DNA from: an uncultured Chloroflexota bacterium
Lineage (GTDB): Bacteria; Chloroflexota; Limnocylindria; Limnocylindrales; Limnocylindraceae
Length of the DNA stretch: 5,678 nt
NCBI GenBank assembly: GCA_903851225.1
Contig: CAINNT010000081.1
Span: forward strand, 1 to 5,678
Direction: 5' to 3'
Shown in pieces: positions 1-5,488 of this stretch. Every line of letters begins with the position of its first letter. The first letter of the stretch is position 1. The notes beneath the pieces are model-generated. The model was not told where the DNA came from and made no database searches. It saw nothing but the letters and a program-made list of their open reading frames with translations. The translations under genes and the position numbers were made by a program.

Positions 1-189
1 AGCAGATAGGCGAGCACCACGCCCGGGAAGGCGGAGTGGCTCACCGCATCACCAACGAAGCTCATCCCCCTTTAACACCACAAAGGCGCCGACGACGGCG
101 CAGGCAACACCTACAAGTGCACTCGCCACAAGTGCGCGCACGAAGAATTCGTATTCAAGTGGCGCGAGCAAGAAATCAATCGGGTTCAT
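1..189 (-). CDS. znuB: Zinc/manganese ABC transporter permease, ZnuB/MntB-like (5' end, frameshifted)
   Basis: This is the membrane subunit of the metal importer, which would form the channel for Zn or Mn driven by the adjacent ATPase. The ATG at 189-187 overlaps the ATPase stop codon as ATGA, with an SD-like GAGGG at 196-200. The first 41 codons read MNPIDFLLAPLEYEF, then a hydrophobic first membrane segment ending VGAFVVLKG. The expected family continuation, MSFVGDAVSHSAFPGVVLAY, is present but in another frame, starting at 65. Five Gs (plus-strand C66-C70) stand where four would keep the frame open; as written, translation stops at 49-51. The family is clear from the GDAVSHSAFPG motif. Whether the gene is broken, or the extra base is a sequencing error, cannot be told here. 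The rest lies beyond the left edge, so the C-terminal helices are unseen. Confidence 0.82.
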
Positions 190-1034
190 TCGTGACCCTC
201 GTGGCTGCCGTGCGCGTGGTGTGGATCATCGAGGAGCACCACACCACCACCTGGGAGCGGAACAAGGTGGCCGCCATACGTCTCTTCGAGAACTGTGCGG
301 TCGAGCACAAGTTCCGCCTTGCCATGAACAACCACTCGCCCAGCAAGTGCCACAACGTCATGGAAGCGCTGCGCCGCACAGGCGAGATCGTGCGTGGTGG
401 CTACAACCGTTCGACCGCGTGCTGCCTCAGCCTCAAGGAGATTCATGATCTTCTCTTGCGTTGTTGGGTCAACGCCAGTAACAGGCTCGTCGAGGAGATA
501 GAGGAGTGGATCAGCCGCAAGGGCTCGTGCCAAGAAGACGCGTCGTCGCTGCCCGCCGGAGAGCTCACCAATTTGGCGACGCGCTAGGTTGAGCATGTCG
601 ACTCGCTGCAACGCATCTGCCACCGCGTCTCGATCAACACTGCTTGGGCGACGAAGTGGGCCAAGGGATGGAGTGCGTCCCATCATGACCACCTCATCGA
701 CTGAGATTGGGAAGGTCCAGTCCACCTGCTCGGCCTGCGGCACGTAGGCGACGCGCTTCGCATACTCACCCACGGGCGCACCAAACACCTTGATGCTGCC
801 ACTCCATGGCTGCATGAGTCCGGCGATGCATTTGATCAGCGTGGACTTTCCACCACCATTCGGTCCAAAGACTGCCGTGAGTGATCCAGTCTTTAGGGTG
901 AGGTTGACGTTCGAGATTGCCGCTCGATCCCCATAGCCTGCGGTAACGCCGGAAATGGTGACAGCCTGGCCACCAGCACGCTCGGCAGCCAGGCTGTCTT
1001 CGTTAACTGATGGTGACACTGAGGTTGAACTCAT
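186..1034 (-). CDS. znuC: Zinc/manganese ABC transporter ATP-binding protein, ZnuC-like
   Basis: Cytoplasmic ATPase of 282 aa that powers metal import through the downstream permease. All nucleotide-binding motifs are intact: Walker A GPNGGGKST (57-65), Q-loop Gln100 in YVPQAEQVDW, signature LSGGQ (158-162), Walker B LLYLLDEP with D182 and E183, and the H-loop His215 in TTHD. The VDWTFPISVDEVV stretch after the Q-loop is typical of the manganese/zinc/iron chelate importer family. Length is normal for the family, apart from about 22 poorly conserved N-terminal residues. The C terminus is His-rich (H272, H273, H275, H278, H281), which could bind metal. The gene starts 15 bases after the binding-protein stop with no clear Shine-Dalgarno, so it probably depends on coupling. 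The stop overlaps the permease start. Zn versus Mn cannot be decided from this subunit. Confidence 0.93.
   Translation of the reverse strand: MSSTSVSPSVNEDSLAAERAGGQAVTISGVTAGYGDRAAISNVNLTLKTGSLTAVFGPNGGGKSTLIKCIAGLMQPWSGSIKVFGAPVGEYAKRVAYVPQAEQVDWTFPISVDEVVMMGRTPSLGPLRRPSSVDRDAVADALQRVDMLNLARRQIGELSGGQRRRVFLARALAADPLLYLLDEPVTGVDPTTQEKIMNLLEAEAARGRTVVATTHDLACAAQRFHDVVALAGRVVVHGKAELVLDRTVLEETYGGHLVPLPGGGVVLLDDPHHAHGSHEGHE
196..200 (-). promoter_or_regulatory. Ribosome binding site of the permease gene
   Basis: GAGGG on the minus strand, six bases before the ATG at 189. It lies inside the last codons of the ATPase gene. Together with the ATGA overlap it supports this start and suggests translational coupling. 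Confidence 0.5.
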
Positions 1035-1049
1035 TGCACCATCATCGCA

Positions 1050-2030
1050 CTACTTGAACGAGGCAAGAATGGCATCCGCATTCTTCTGCATTGCCCCAAC
1101 ATAGGTGTCGGCAGGCGCTGCACCGAGCGCGTCCGAGTAGAGGTCTTCAAGCACGACCGCTCCAGTCTCGGCAGCGATCTGATCCAAGACCTTTGAAGGG
1201 AACTGCACCTCGCTGAAGATGGAGGTCACCCCAGCGGCGCGGATCGCCTCAATAAGCGCCGCGATCTCTTGGACCGATGGGTCTTGCCCTGGCGCCTCAA
1301 CCGCAACACCCACAATGGTGATTTCGTACGCACGGGCGTAGTAGCCGAATGCGTCGTGGAACGTCACGATCTTGCGCTTTTCTGCAGGGATCGCGGCATA
1401 CTTCGCTGCAACTTCGTTCTTAAGTGTGGTTAGCTGATCGAGGCCCTCACTGAACGCTAGCGCAATGCGATCTGCCAAATCGGTACGGTCGTCTGATACG
1501 CGCTTGGCGATGCGCTCCATGTACAGCTGCGCGCCAGCCGGGTCGAGCCAGATGTGTGGGTCTGTTCCACCATGGCCATGCTCGTCCGTTTCGCCCTCTT
1601 CAGCACCCGACTCGTGCTCTTCCTCAGTGCTCTCGATGTACTCAAAACCGGTTAGGCCTTCACCAAGTTCGAGAACGTCGGCTTCGGTCTTGCCCGCGCC
1701 ATCAAGCAGCGTGAGCACCCACTCATCAAGCCCAAGCCCGTTCATCACAATCAGGTCGGCGTCGGCCAACTTCTCGGCGTCAACAGGGGATGGCTCAAAC
1801 GTGTGAACGTCAAGCCCTGCGGGAACAATGGTGTCGATCGTCACGGTGTCGCCGAGCGCAAGCTTGGCGATGTCTGCGAAGACGCTCGTCGTGGCGAGCA
1901 CGACATAGCCGGGTCTGCTTGATGGCGATGCTGAGGCGGAACTGCCACCGCAGGCGCTGACAGTCAGCGCGATCGCTGCTACAAGCGCCGCTGAGCGACG
2001 CTGTGCGATTGATCCGATACTTAGTCTCAT
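1050..2030 (-). CDS. znuA: Zinc ABC transporter substrate-binding lipoprotein, ZnuA/TroA-like
   Basis: Extracytoplasmic lipoprotein of 326 aa that captures the metal ion and hands it to the permease. The N terminus has two arginines, a hydrophobic stretch and a lipobox VSAC with Cys27, so the mature protein is lipid-anchored. Likely ligands by family pattern are His76 (VHTFEP), His159 (DPHIWLDP), His225 (TFHDAFGYY) and Asp300 (LYSDALG). Three His plus one Asp matches TroA/ZnuA types better than Mn-specific PsaA types, which carry Glu at the third site. Between His76 and His159, residues 131-157 form a His- and Glu-rich loop (HESGAEEGETDEHGHGG), a hallmark of zinc-binding ZnuA. The start is backed by a strong ribosome site. 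The gene sits 58 bases after the Fur-family gene and 15 before the ATPase gene, so one operon is likely. Confidence 0.93.
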   Translation of the reverse strand: MRLSIGSIAQRRSAALVAAIALTVSACGGSSASASPSSRPGYVVLATTSVFADIAKLALGDTVTIDTIVPAGLDVHTFEPSPVDAEKLADADLIVMNGLGLDEWVLTLLDGAGKTEADVLELGEGLTGFEYIESTEEEHESGAEEGETDEHGHGGTDPHIWLDPAGAQLYMERIAKRVSDDRTDLADRIALAFSEGLDQLTTLKNEVAAKYAAIPAEKRKIVTFHDAFGYYARAYEITIVGVAVEAPGQDPSVQEIAALIEAIRAAGVTSIFSEVQFPSKVLDQIAAETGAVVLEDLYSDALGAAPADTYVGAMQKNADAILASFK

Positions 2031-2037
2031 TAGAGTT

Positions 2038-2045
2038 CTCTCCTT
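2038..2045 (-). promoter_or_regulatory. Ribosome binding site of the binding-protein gene
   Basis: AAGGAGAG on the minus strand, seven bases before the ATG at 2030. It is the strongest Shine-Dalgarno in the metal operon and fixes this start. It contrasts with the first gene of the operon, which has none. Confidence 0.8.
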
Positions 2046-2053
2046 AACGATTG

Positions 2054-2068
2054 GCTGGATGTTCCAGC
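2054..2068 (-). repeat. Short inverted repeat in the repressor-binding protein gap
   Basis: On the minus strand GCTGGA-ACA-TCCAGC, a perfect 6-bp inverted repeat with a three-base centre. It lies in the 58-base spacer, nine bases upstream of the ribosome site. It could be an RNA hairpin that tunes expression between the genes, or an internal operator. No convincing -35/-10 pair was seen in this spacer. Confidence 0.45.
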
Positions 2069-2088
2069 TCGTTTAAAAACAGCCCTAC

Positions 2089-2511
2089 CTAGTTGGCAGA
2101 GCGGCAGTTGGGGCAGCGGCCGAATAGTTCGAGCCGGTGCGAATCAATGGTGAAGCCGCTGCGACGCGAGGCCTCTGCGGTCACGGCATCAATTCCGCAA
2201 TCCTCCACCTCTGCGATTGCCCCACACGCCACGCAGACCAGGTGGTGGTGATGGGATGGCTCGCACGGCACGTAGGCGTGCCGGCCATCTGGCAGATCGA
2301 CGCGCTCAACGAGTCCCTGCTCGGCGAGCAGGTCGAGGAGGCGAAAGATGGTGGCGCGGCCAACGCCAAGGCGACGCTTACTCGCATCGGCGATGAGGTC
2401 GGCCGCCGTGAAGTGGCCGTTGCGCTTGGCAATGAGTGCCGCAATCTCACGGCGCGGACCGGTAAGGCGGACCCCCGCCTGGTCTAACGCTCGCAGCAGC
2501 TCATCGCTCAT
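2089..2511 (-). CDS. zur: Fur-family metal-responsive repressor, Zur-like
   Basis: Small DNA-binding regulator of 140 aa, the usual Fur-family length. Residues 1-80 form the winged helix (RLTGPRREIAALI, then GRATIFRLLDLLAEQGLVERV and the wing DGRHAYV). Residues 83-140 form the dimerisation and metal domain, with the HHHH run at 87-90 and a Cys4 structural zinc site from C93xxC96 and C133xxC136; C83 and C105 are further candidate ligands. Family knowledge says the metal-loaded dimer represses uptake genes. Placement as first gene of a zinc importer operon favours zinc (Zur); Mn (Mur) or Fe specificity is not excluded by sequence. No Shine-Dalgarno precedes the ATG. The -10 lies six bases upstream, so the message is probably leaderless. 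A degenerate Fur-type box over the -35 suggests autoregulation. Confidence 0.9.
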   Translation of the reverse strand: MSDELLRALDQAGVRLTGPRREIAALIAKRNGHFTAADLIADASKRRLGVGRATIFRLLDLLAEQGLVERVDLPDGRHAYVPCEPSHHHHLVCVACGAIAEVEDCGIDAVTAEASRRSGFTIDSHRLELFGRCPNCRSAN

Positions 2512-2517
2512 AGGGGG

Positions 2518-2547
2518 AGTCTAGCACACAATGAGACCCAGTATCAA
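2518..2547 (-). promoter_or_regulatory. Promoter of the Fur-family gene and metal operon
   Basis: On the minus strand, -35 TTGATA (2542-2547), an 18-base spacer, and -10 TAGACT (2518-2523). Six bases, CCCCCT, separate the -10 from the ATG, placing the predicted transcript start at or next to the start codon. Matches are 4-5 of 6 to the main sigma-factor consensus. Inferred, not measured. Confidence 0.55.
2532..2546 (-). promoter_or_regulatory. Candidate Fur-family operator (7-1-7 inverted repeat)
   Basis: Minus strand TGATACT-G-GGTCTCA. Five of seven base pairs between the half-sites are symmetric (TGA-AC...GT-TCA). The half-site TGATACT differs in one base from the classical Fur-family half-site TGATAAT. 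It overlaps the -35 and spacer of the operon promoter, the expected place for a repressor site. Degenerate, so tentative. Confidence 0.4.
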
Positions 2548-2552
2548 TCCCC

Positions 2553-2568
2553 CTTGCGGGCACGCAAG
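2553..2568. repeat. Inverted repeat between divergent promoters
   Basis: CTTGCG-GGCA-CGCAAG, perfect 6-bp arms around a four-base centre. It sits just upstream of the minus-strand -35 and about 24 bases upstream of the plus-strand -35. It is not followed by a T-run in either direction, so it does not look like a terminator. It could be an operator for either gene set. Confidence 0.45.
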
Positions 2569-2583
2569 GCGGGTAGCGAGCAC

Positions 2584-2597
2584 GGCCAACGTTGGCC
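2584..2597. promoter_or_regulatory. Perfect 14-bp palindrome over the DsbA-like gene -35, candidate operator
   Basis: GGCCAACGTTGGCC reads identically on both strands with no spacer. Its right six bases are the proposed -35 (TTGGCC) of the DsbA-like gene, so a dimeric protein bound here would block or recruit polymerase. The regulator is unknown. It does not resemble the AT-rich Fur-type box next to it. Confidence 0.5.
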
Positions 2598-2619
2598 AAT
2601 CAAGACATACGGATATGAT
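2592..2619 (+). promoter_or_regulatory. Promoter of the DsbA-VKOR operon
   Basis: -35 TTGGCC (2592-2597), a 16-base spacer, and -10 TATGAT (2614-2619), which is 5 of 6 to consensus. Six bases, TCGCTC, then separate it from the ATG at 2626, predicting a leaderless transcript. No Shine-Dalgarno is present, which agrees. Confidence 0.6.
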
Positions 2620-2625
2620 TCGCTC

Positions 2626-3297
2626 ATGAGCATCATCAAGAACGCACTCGGAGTCGGCGCAGCTGTTCTATCAGTGGGGCTGGTTGTGCTCCTGCTCTCC
2701 GGTTCGTTCAGCGGCAAGCCGACCGCGAGTGACTCGTTCACCCCGAACGTGCCGGTGTTTAGCCCTGACGCAGCGTTTGTTGACGGCCGCGGCCTCGGGG
2801 CAACTGATGCCCCAGTCACGCTCGAAGTGTGGACCGACTTCCAGTGCCCAATCTGCGGCGTCTGGGCAAACGGCAGCGAGCCCTTCCTCTACGAGAAGTA
2901 CATCAAGGAGGGAAAGCTCCGCATCGAGCATCGCTTCTTCGCATTCCTCGGCGAAGAGTCATTCACTTCAGCGGTTGGCGCGGTCTGCGCCGACAAGCAA
3001 GACAAGTTCTGGGCGTATCACTCCCTGCTGTATGCAAACCAGGATGGAGAGAACGAAGGCGCGTTCAGTGCGCCACGCCTACGCATCCTCGCCGGCGCAG
3101 CTGGTCTTGATCTCACTGCGTGGGACAGCTGCATTGCCGACCCTGCAATTCGCACCGAAGTTGAAGCAGAGAGCGACGCTGCTCGCGCTGCGGGTGTCAC
3201 CGGGACGCCAACCCTGAAGATTGGCGATTGGATGCAGGCAGGCATCCCAGCTGAGGCTGACCTCTACAAGCGCATCGACGACGCCCTCAAGCCGTAA
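2626..3297 (+). CDS. Membrane-anchored DsbA-like thiol:disulfide oxidoreductase
   Basis: Protein of 223 aa with the thioredoxin-like fold of the DsbA family. It would catalyse disulfide formation in secreted proteins on the outer face of the membrane. A single hydrophobic segment (about 8-27) acts as an uncleaved anchor; a linker of about 30 residues follows. The active site is C74-P-I-C77 in WTDFQCPICGVW, and the cis-proline loop is GVTGTPT with Pro195. C121 and C169 give a possible second disulfide. The start at 2626 is preferred over an upstream TTG at 2554, because the ATG gives a membrane anchor at the N terminus and is preceded at once by the -10 box. The VKOR gene follows after four bases, giving the oxidase its re-oxidising partner. 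Direction of catalysis (oxidase rather than isomerase) is inferred from this pairing. Confidence 0.9.
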   Translation: MSIIKNALGVGAAVLSVGLVVLLLSGSFSGKPTASDSFTPNVPVFSPDAAFVDGRGLGATDAPVTLEVWTDFQCPICGVWANGSEPFLYEKYIKEGKLRIEHRFFAFLGEESFTSAVGAVCADKQDKFWAYHSLLYANQDGENEGAFSAPRLRILAGAAGLDLTAWDSCIADPAIRTEVEAESDAARAAGVTGTPTLKIGDWMQAGIPAEADLYKRIDDALKP

Positions 3298-3301
3298 CCC
3301 C

Positions 3302-3745
3302 ATGCGTGCCGCAAAGTTCGGCGCCGTCATCTCCGCAATCGGAACGGTCATTGCCACGTATCTCTTGGCAATTCGCTACGCAGGCATTCCCGCGATCTGC
3401 GGTCCAGCGCTCGGCCCATTTGGTGGTTGCGCCAAGGTGGAAGCATCGGCCTATTCAAGCATCGGCCCAATCCCCGTCGCGCTGGTGGGTGTCATCGGAT
3501 CCCTCGTTTTGCTTGTCTCATCTGTGCACTATCTGCGCACACAGTCGGTGATCTCGCTCAACATTTGGGTGCTCGCCTCTGTAGTTGGCGCGGCAATCGA
3601 ACTGGTGCTCATTGCCATTCAAGCCTTTGCCATCGGCGCATGGTGCGGCTGGTGCCTGCTCTATGGGTTAACCGTTCTCCTCTCAGCTGGCGCAGCCCTC
3701 ATTGCGGCAGCGCAGGCCGAGCGGGCTGCTGCGACGAAACGGTAA
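3302..3745 (+). CDS. Vitamin K epoxide reductase (VKOR) family protein
   Basis: Integral membrane protein of 147 aa with four predicted helices (about 8-25, 56-78, 87-110, 117-138), the bacterial VKOR core. It would pass electrons from the DsbA-like partner to quinone, replacing DsbB. The four redox cysteines are present: the loop pair C33 and C43 (ICGPALGPFGGCAKV) and the C115-GW-C118 pair at the last helix. The family serine and tyrosine loop after the second cysteine is seen as ASAYSSIGPIPVAL. There is no fused thioredoxin domain; that role is supplied in trans by the upstream gene. The ATG lies four bases after the upstream stop with no Shine-Dalgarno, so coupled translation is likely. 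The last 47 bases overlap the 3' end of the convergent regulator gene. Confidence 0.93.
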   Translation: MRAAKFGAVISAIGTVIATYLLAIRYAGIPAICGPALGPFGGCAKVEASAYSSIGPIPVALVGVIGSLVLLVSSVHYLRTQSVISLNIWVLASVVGAAIELVLIAIQAFAIGAWCGWCLLYGLTVLLSAGAALIAAAQAERAAATKR

Positions 3746-5411
3746 GTCGCTGTAGCGCCGGGCTTGGCGCAATATCCATCTCTCGCAACGCTGAGATAGC
3801 GCGCGCCGCAGCGCGACGTGCACCAGCAATCGAGCCACTCTCCTCAAGCAAGAGCGCTAGGTGCTCCAGCATTGCGCCATCTGTCGGGTCAATTCGCACG
3901 GCGCGAAGTGCGAGATCAATCGCGCGATCGATGTCGCCAACGGAATATGCCGCGGCCATTTCACGTTCGATGACAGCAAAGATTCCGACGTCGAGCGCAC
4001 TACGGTGCTGCTCAGCCCATGGCTCAAACGGAACCTCGACGGCAAATGGCCCGAGGTATGAGTCAAGGAGATCATCAAGTTGATCAACGCGCGCGCGGCG
4101 TCGAACCCCATCGAGCGTGCTTCGTAGCCGTGCGGAGTCGAAGCTAACAAGATCTAGGTTCACCGTCACCATCTCGGCCTCGTGACGAATGTATGGCGTT
4201 GGCGTTCCATCTTGAAGTTCGAGGTCGTAGTCTGGGTCGAGCGCGCGTCGTAGGTGATAGATCGCTTGGTTGAGGGAGTTCAGTCCAGCCTGCGCCTCCG
4301 CATCGGGCCAGAGCGCGTCAATCGCCTCGTCTCGTGTTGCGGCGTGTCGCGGCCGGGTAGCGAGATAGTGCAGCAGGGCTACCGAGCGCGGACGAATTGA
4401 TGTGCCGTCAATGGTTCGCCCAGAGACCTCGATGCTGAGGGGGCCCAGATCGTGCACCACAGCAACGGGGCTCACCACGCGGAGGGCGATCGCGCTGGCA
4501 GGAGCGATCTCCACGCTGCTTGGCACTGCGCCAAGCGTGTGCGGCAGTTCGAGCGTCTCCGCAATAAAGCGGGGAATGGTCCAGCCCGCCTCTCCGAGCT
4601 CATCTTGGTCAGCCGGAGCGATCAGGAGTCCCTCCTCCCAGAGGGTGCGCAGCAACTCGGGGTTTGGTTCCTCGCTGGATGGCTGAGCGAGCCGTGCCAG
4701 CAGTGGTCCACTACCGCCGACGACATCGCGCCGGATAAACTCTTCGAGGTCCGTGCGATCGCCGCCGTCTCGCATCTGCTCGAGCCAGGTTGCGAGGATG
4801 CCACCATTGCCCGCAGCGGCTCGCCGTGCCTCTTCGAGCGCCGTCGGCGCCCCGCTCCAACCTCTGGCCTCGGCAATCTGGCGCGTCTGACGTGGTGAAA
4901 CGCGAAGCGCGGTTGCACCAACATGCATCACCTGACGTTTCGCGCGCGCGGCGATCAGGCGGAGTTGTGCTACGCGTCGACCGATGAACGCAACGCGCGA
5001 ACGATCTGGTGCTCGCTCTGCAAGAGTGCGGAGAAAGCCAAGCCCATCAGGAGATTCGGCAAGAGAATCAGCGTCGTCGATGACCAGGATCAGTTCACTA
5101 TGTGGTGCGGCGAGATCGGCCAGAAGCGCCGCCGCACACACCGACCCCAATTGCTGCTGGCGAACCGCGCGTGCGAGGCGGGGCAAGCGAACGCCATCAT
5201 CCTCATCTGCGGCGAGATGTAGGGCATTGCCGAGGTCTCGACTGGCACGCAGCCATCGCATCGGCCGATCTGTGCGAATGCCCCATGCTGCAACGGCGCT
5301 GCTCTTCCCGTACCCCGCACTACCGCAGATGAGTGCGAGGCCTCCTTCGGTGAGAGCATCAAGTGCAGCGTCAATGCGTGGTCGAGCTGATTGAACACGA
5401 GGGCTACTCAT
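3699..5411 (-). CDS. SARP/BTAD-domain transcriptional regulator with N-terminal MalT-like P-loop ATPase
   Basis: Regulator of 570 aa. Residues about 10-190 look like the ATPase of MalT-type STAND proteins: Walker A GSAGYGKSS (30-38, Lys36) and Walker B LILVIDDADS (107-116, D112 and D113). Residues 190-320 are a less recognisable alpha-helical linker. Residues about 321-420 form an OmpR-like winged helix (ALLHYLATRP, RDEAIDALWP, LNQAIYHLRRALDP, YIRH...VNLDLVSFD), and about 420-550 a TPR-like BTAD domain (LDSYLGPF, FEPWAEQHR, AIDLALRAVRIDPTDG). The start is the ATG at 5411 with GGGAGG twelve bases upstream; an in-frame TTG at 5537 would add 42 residues but run through the divergent promoter region. 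Such proteins typically switch with nucleotide or ligand and activate transcription. The target is unknown; the divergent nucleoside hydrolase gene is a candidate, and autoregulation is possible. No effector domain beyond these is seen. Confidence 0.85.
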   Translation of the reverse strand: MSSPRVQSARPRIDAALDALTEGGLALICGSAGYGKSSAVAAWGIRTDRPMRWLRASRDLGNALHLAADEDDGVRLPRLARAVRQQQLGSVCAAALLADLAAPHSELILVIDDADSLAESPDGLGFLRTLAERAPDRSRVAFIGRRVAQLRLIAARAKRQVMHVGATALRVSPRQTRQIAEARGWSGAPTALEEARRAAAGNGGILATWLEQMRDGGDRTDLEEFIRRDVVGGSGPLLARLAQPSSEEPNPELLRTLWEEGLLIAPADQDELGEAGWTIPRFIAETLELPHTLGAVPSSVEIAPASAIALRVVSPVAVVHDLGPLSIEVSGRTIDGTSIRPRSVALLHYLATRPRHAATRDEAIDALWPDAEAQAGLNSLNQAIYHLRRALDPDYDLELQDGTPTPYIRHEAEMVTVNLDLVSFDSARLRSTLDGVRRRARVDQLDDLLDSYLGPFAVEVPFEPWAEQHRSALDVGIFAVIEREMAAAYSVGDIDRAIDLALRAVRIDPTDGAMLEHLALLLEESGSIAGARRAAARAISALREMDIAPSPALQRLTVSSQQPARPALPQ

Positions 5412-5423
5412 GATCCGCCGAGA

Positions 5424-5429
5424 CCTCCC
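5424..5429 (-). promoter_or_regulatory. Ribosome binding site of the SARP-type regulator
   Basis: GGGAGG on the minus strand, ending twelve bases before the ATG at 5411. The spacing is slightly long, but it is the best site upstream and decides this start over the TTG at 5537. Confidence 0.5.
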
Positions 5430-5488
5430 TTTGTGACCGCCGTAGGCGATGCCCGCGGGTCGGCTTGGCGGATACTGAATCAGAATCG

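Noticed and set aside
36..587. Open reading frame of 183 codons on the plus strand
   Set aside because: It lies antisense to the ATPase and permease genes, has an Arg-rich low-complexity start and matches no family; the minus-strand frame has all ABC motifs.
1032..1052. The lipoprotein stop codon and ATPase start are in the same frame, five sense codons apart, possible read-through fusion
   Set aside because: A lipoprotein-ATPase fusion would put domains on opposite membrane sides; same-frame spacing is a one-in-three chance.
2197..2261. His run in the Fur-family protein as an unusual metal tail
   Set aside because: A His cluster before the CxxC is a normal feature of the Fur family.
2554..2625. 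TTG start giving a 24-residue longer DsbA-like protein
   Set aside because: The extension is polar and charged, would cover the palindrome and promoter, and displaces the membrane anchor from the N terminus.
2622..2631. Palindrome GCTCATGAGC across the DsbA-like gene start codon
   Set aside because: Ten bases containing CATG around an ATG arise easily by chance, and it partly encodes the first residues.
3755..3770. GCGCC-GGGCTT-GGCGC stem-loop just after the VKOR stop, possible terminator
   Set aside because: Only five base pairs, no T-run follows, and it lies within the coding region of the convergent gene.
3427..4083. Plus-strand open frame of 218 codons across the VKOR end and regulator
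   Set aside because: It is out of frame with VKOR and antisense to the BTAD domain; its composition is Ser/Arg/Cys-rich as expected of a shadow frame.
4402..5394. Several overlapping plus-strand frames of 65-148 codons
   Set aside because: All are antisense to the regulator's coding sequence, have no ribosome sites or recognisable motifs, and are typical of a GC-rich opposite strand.
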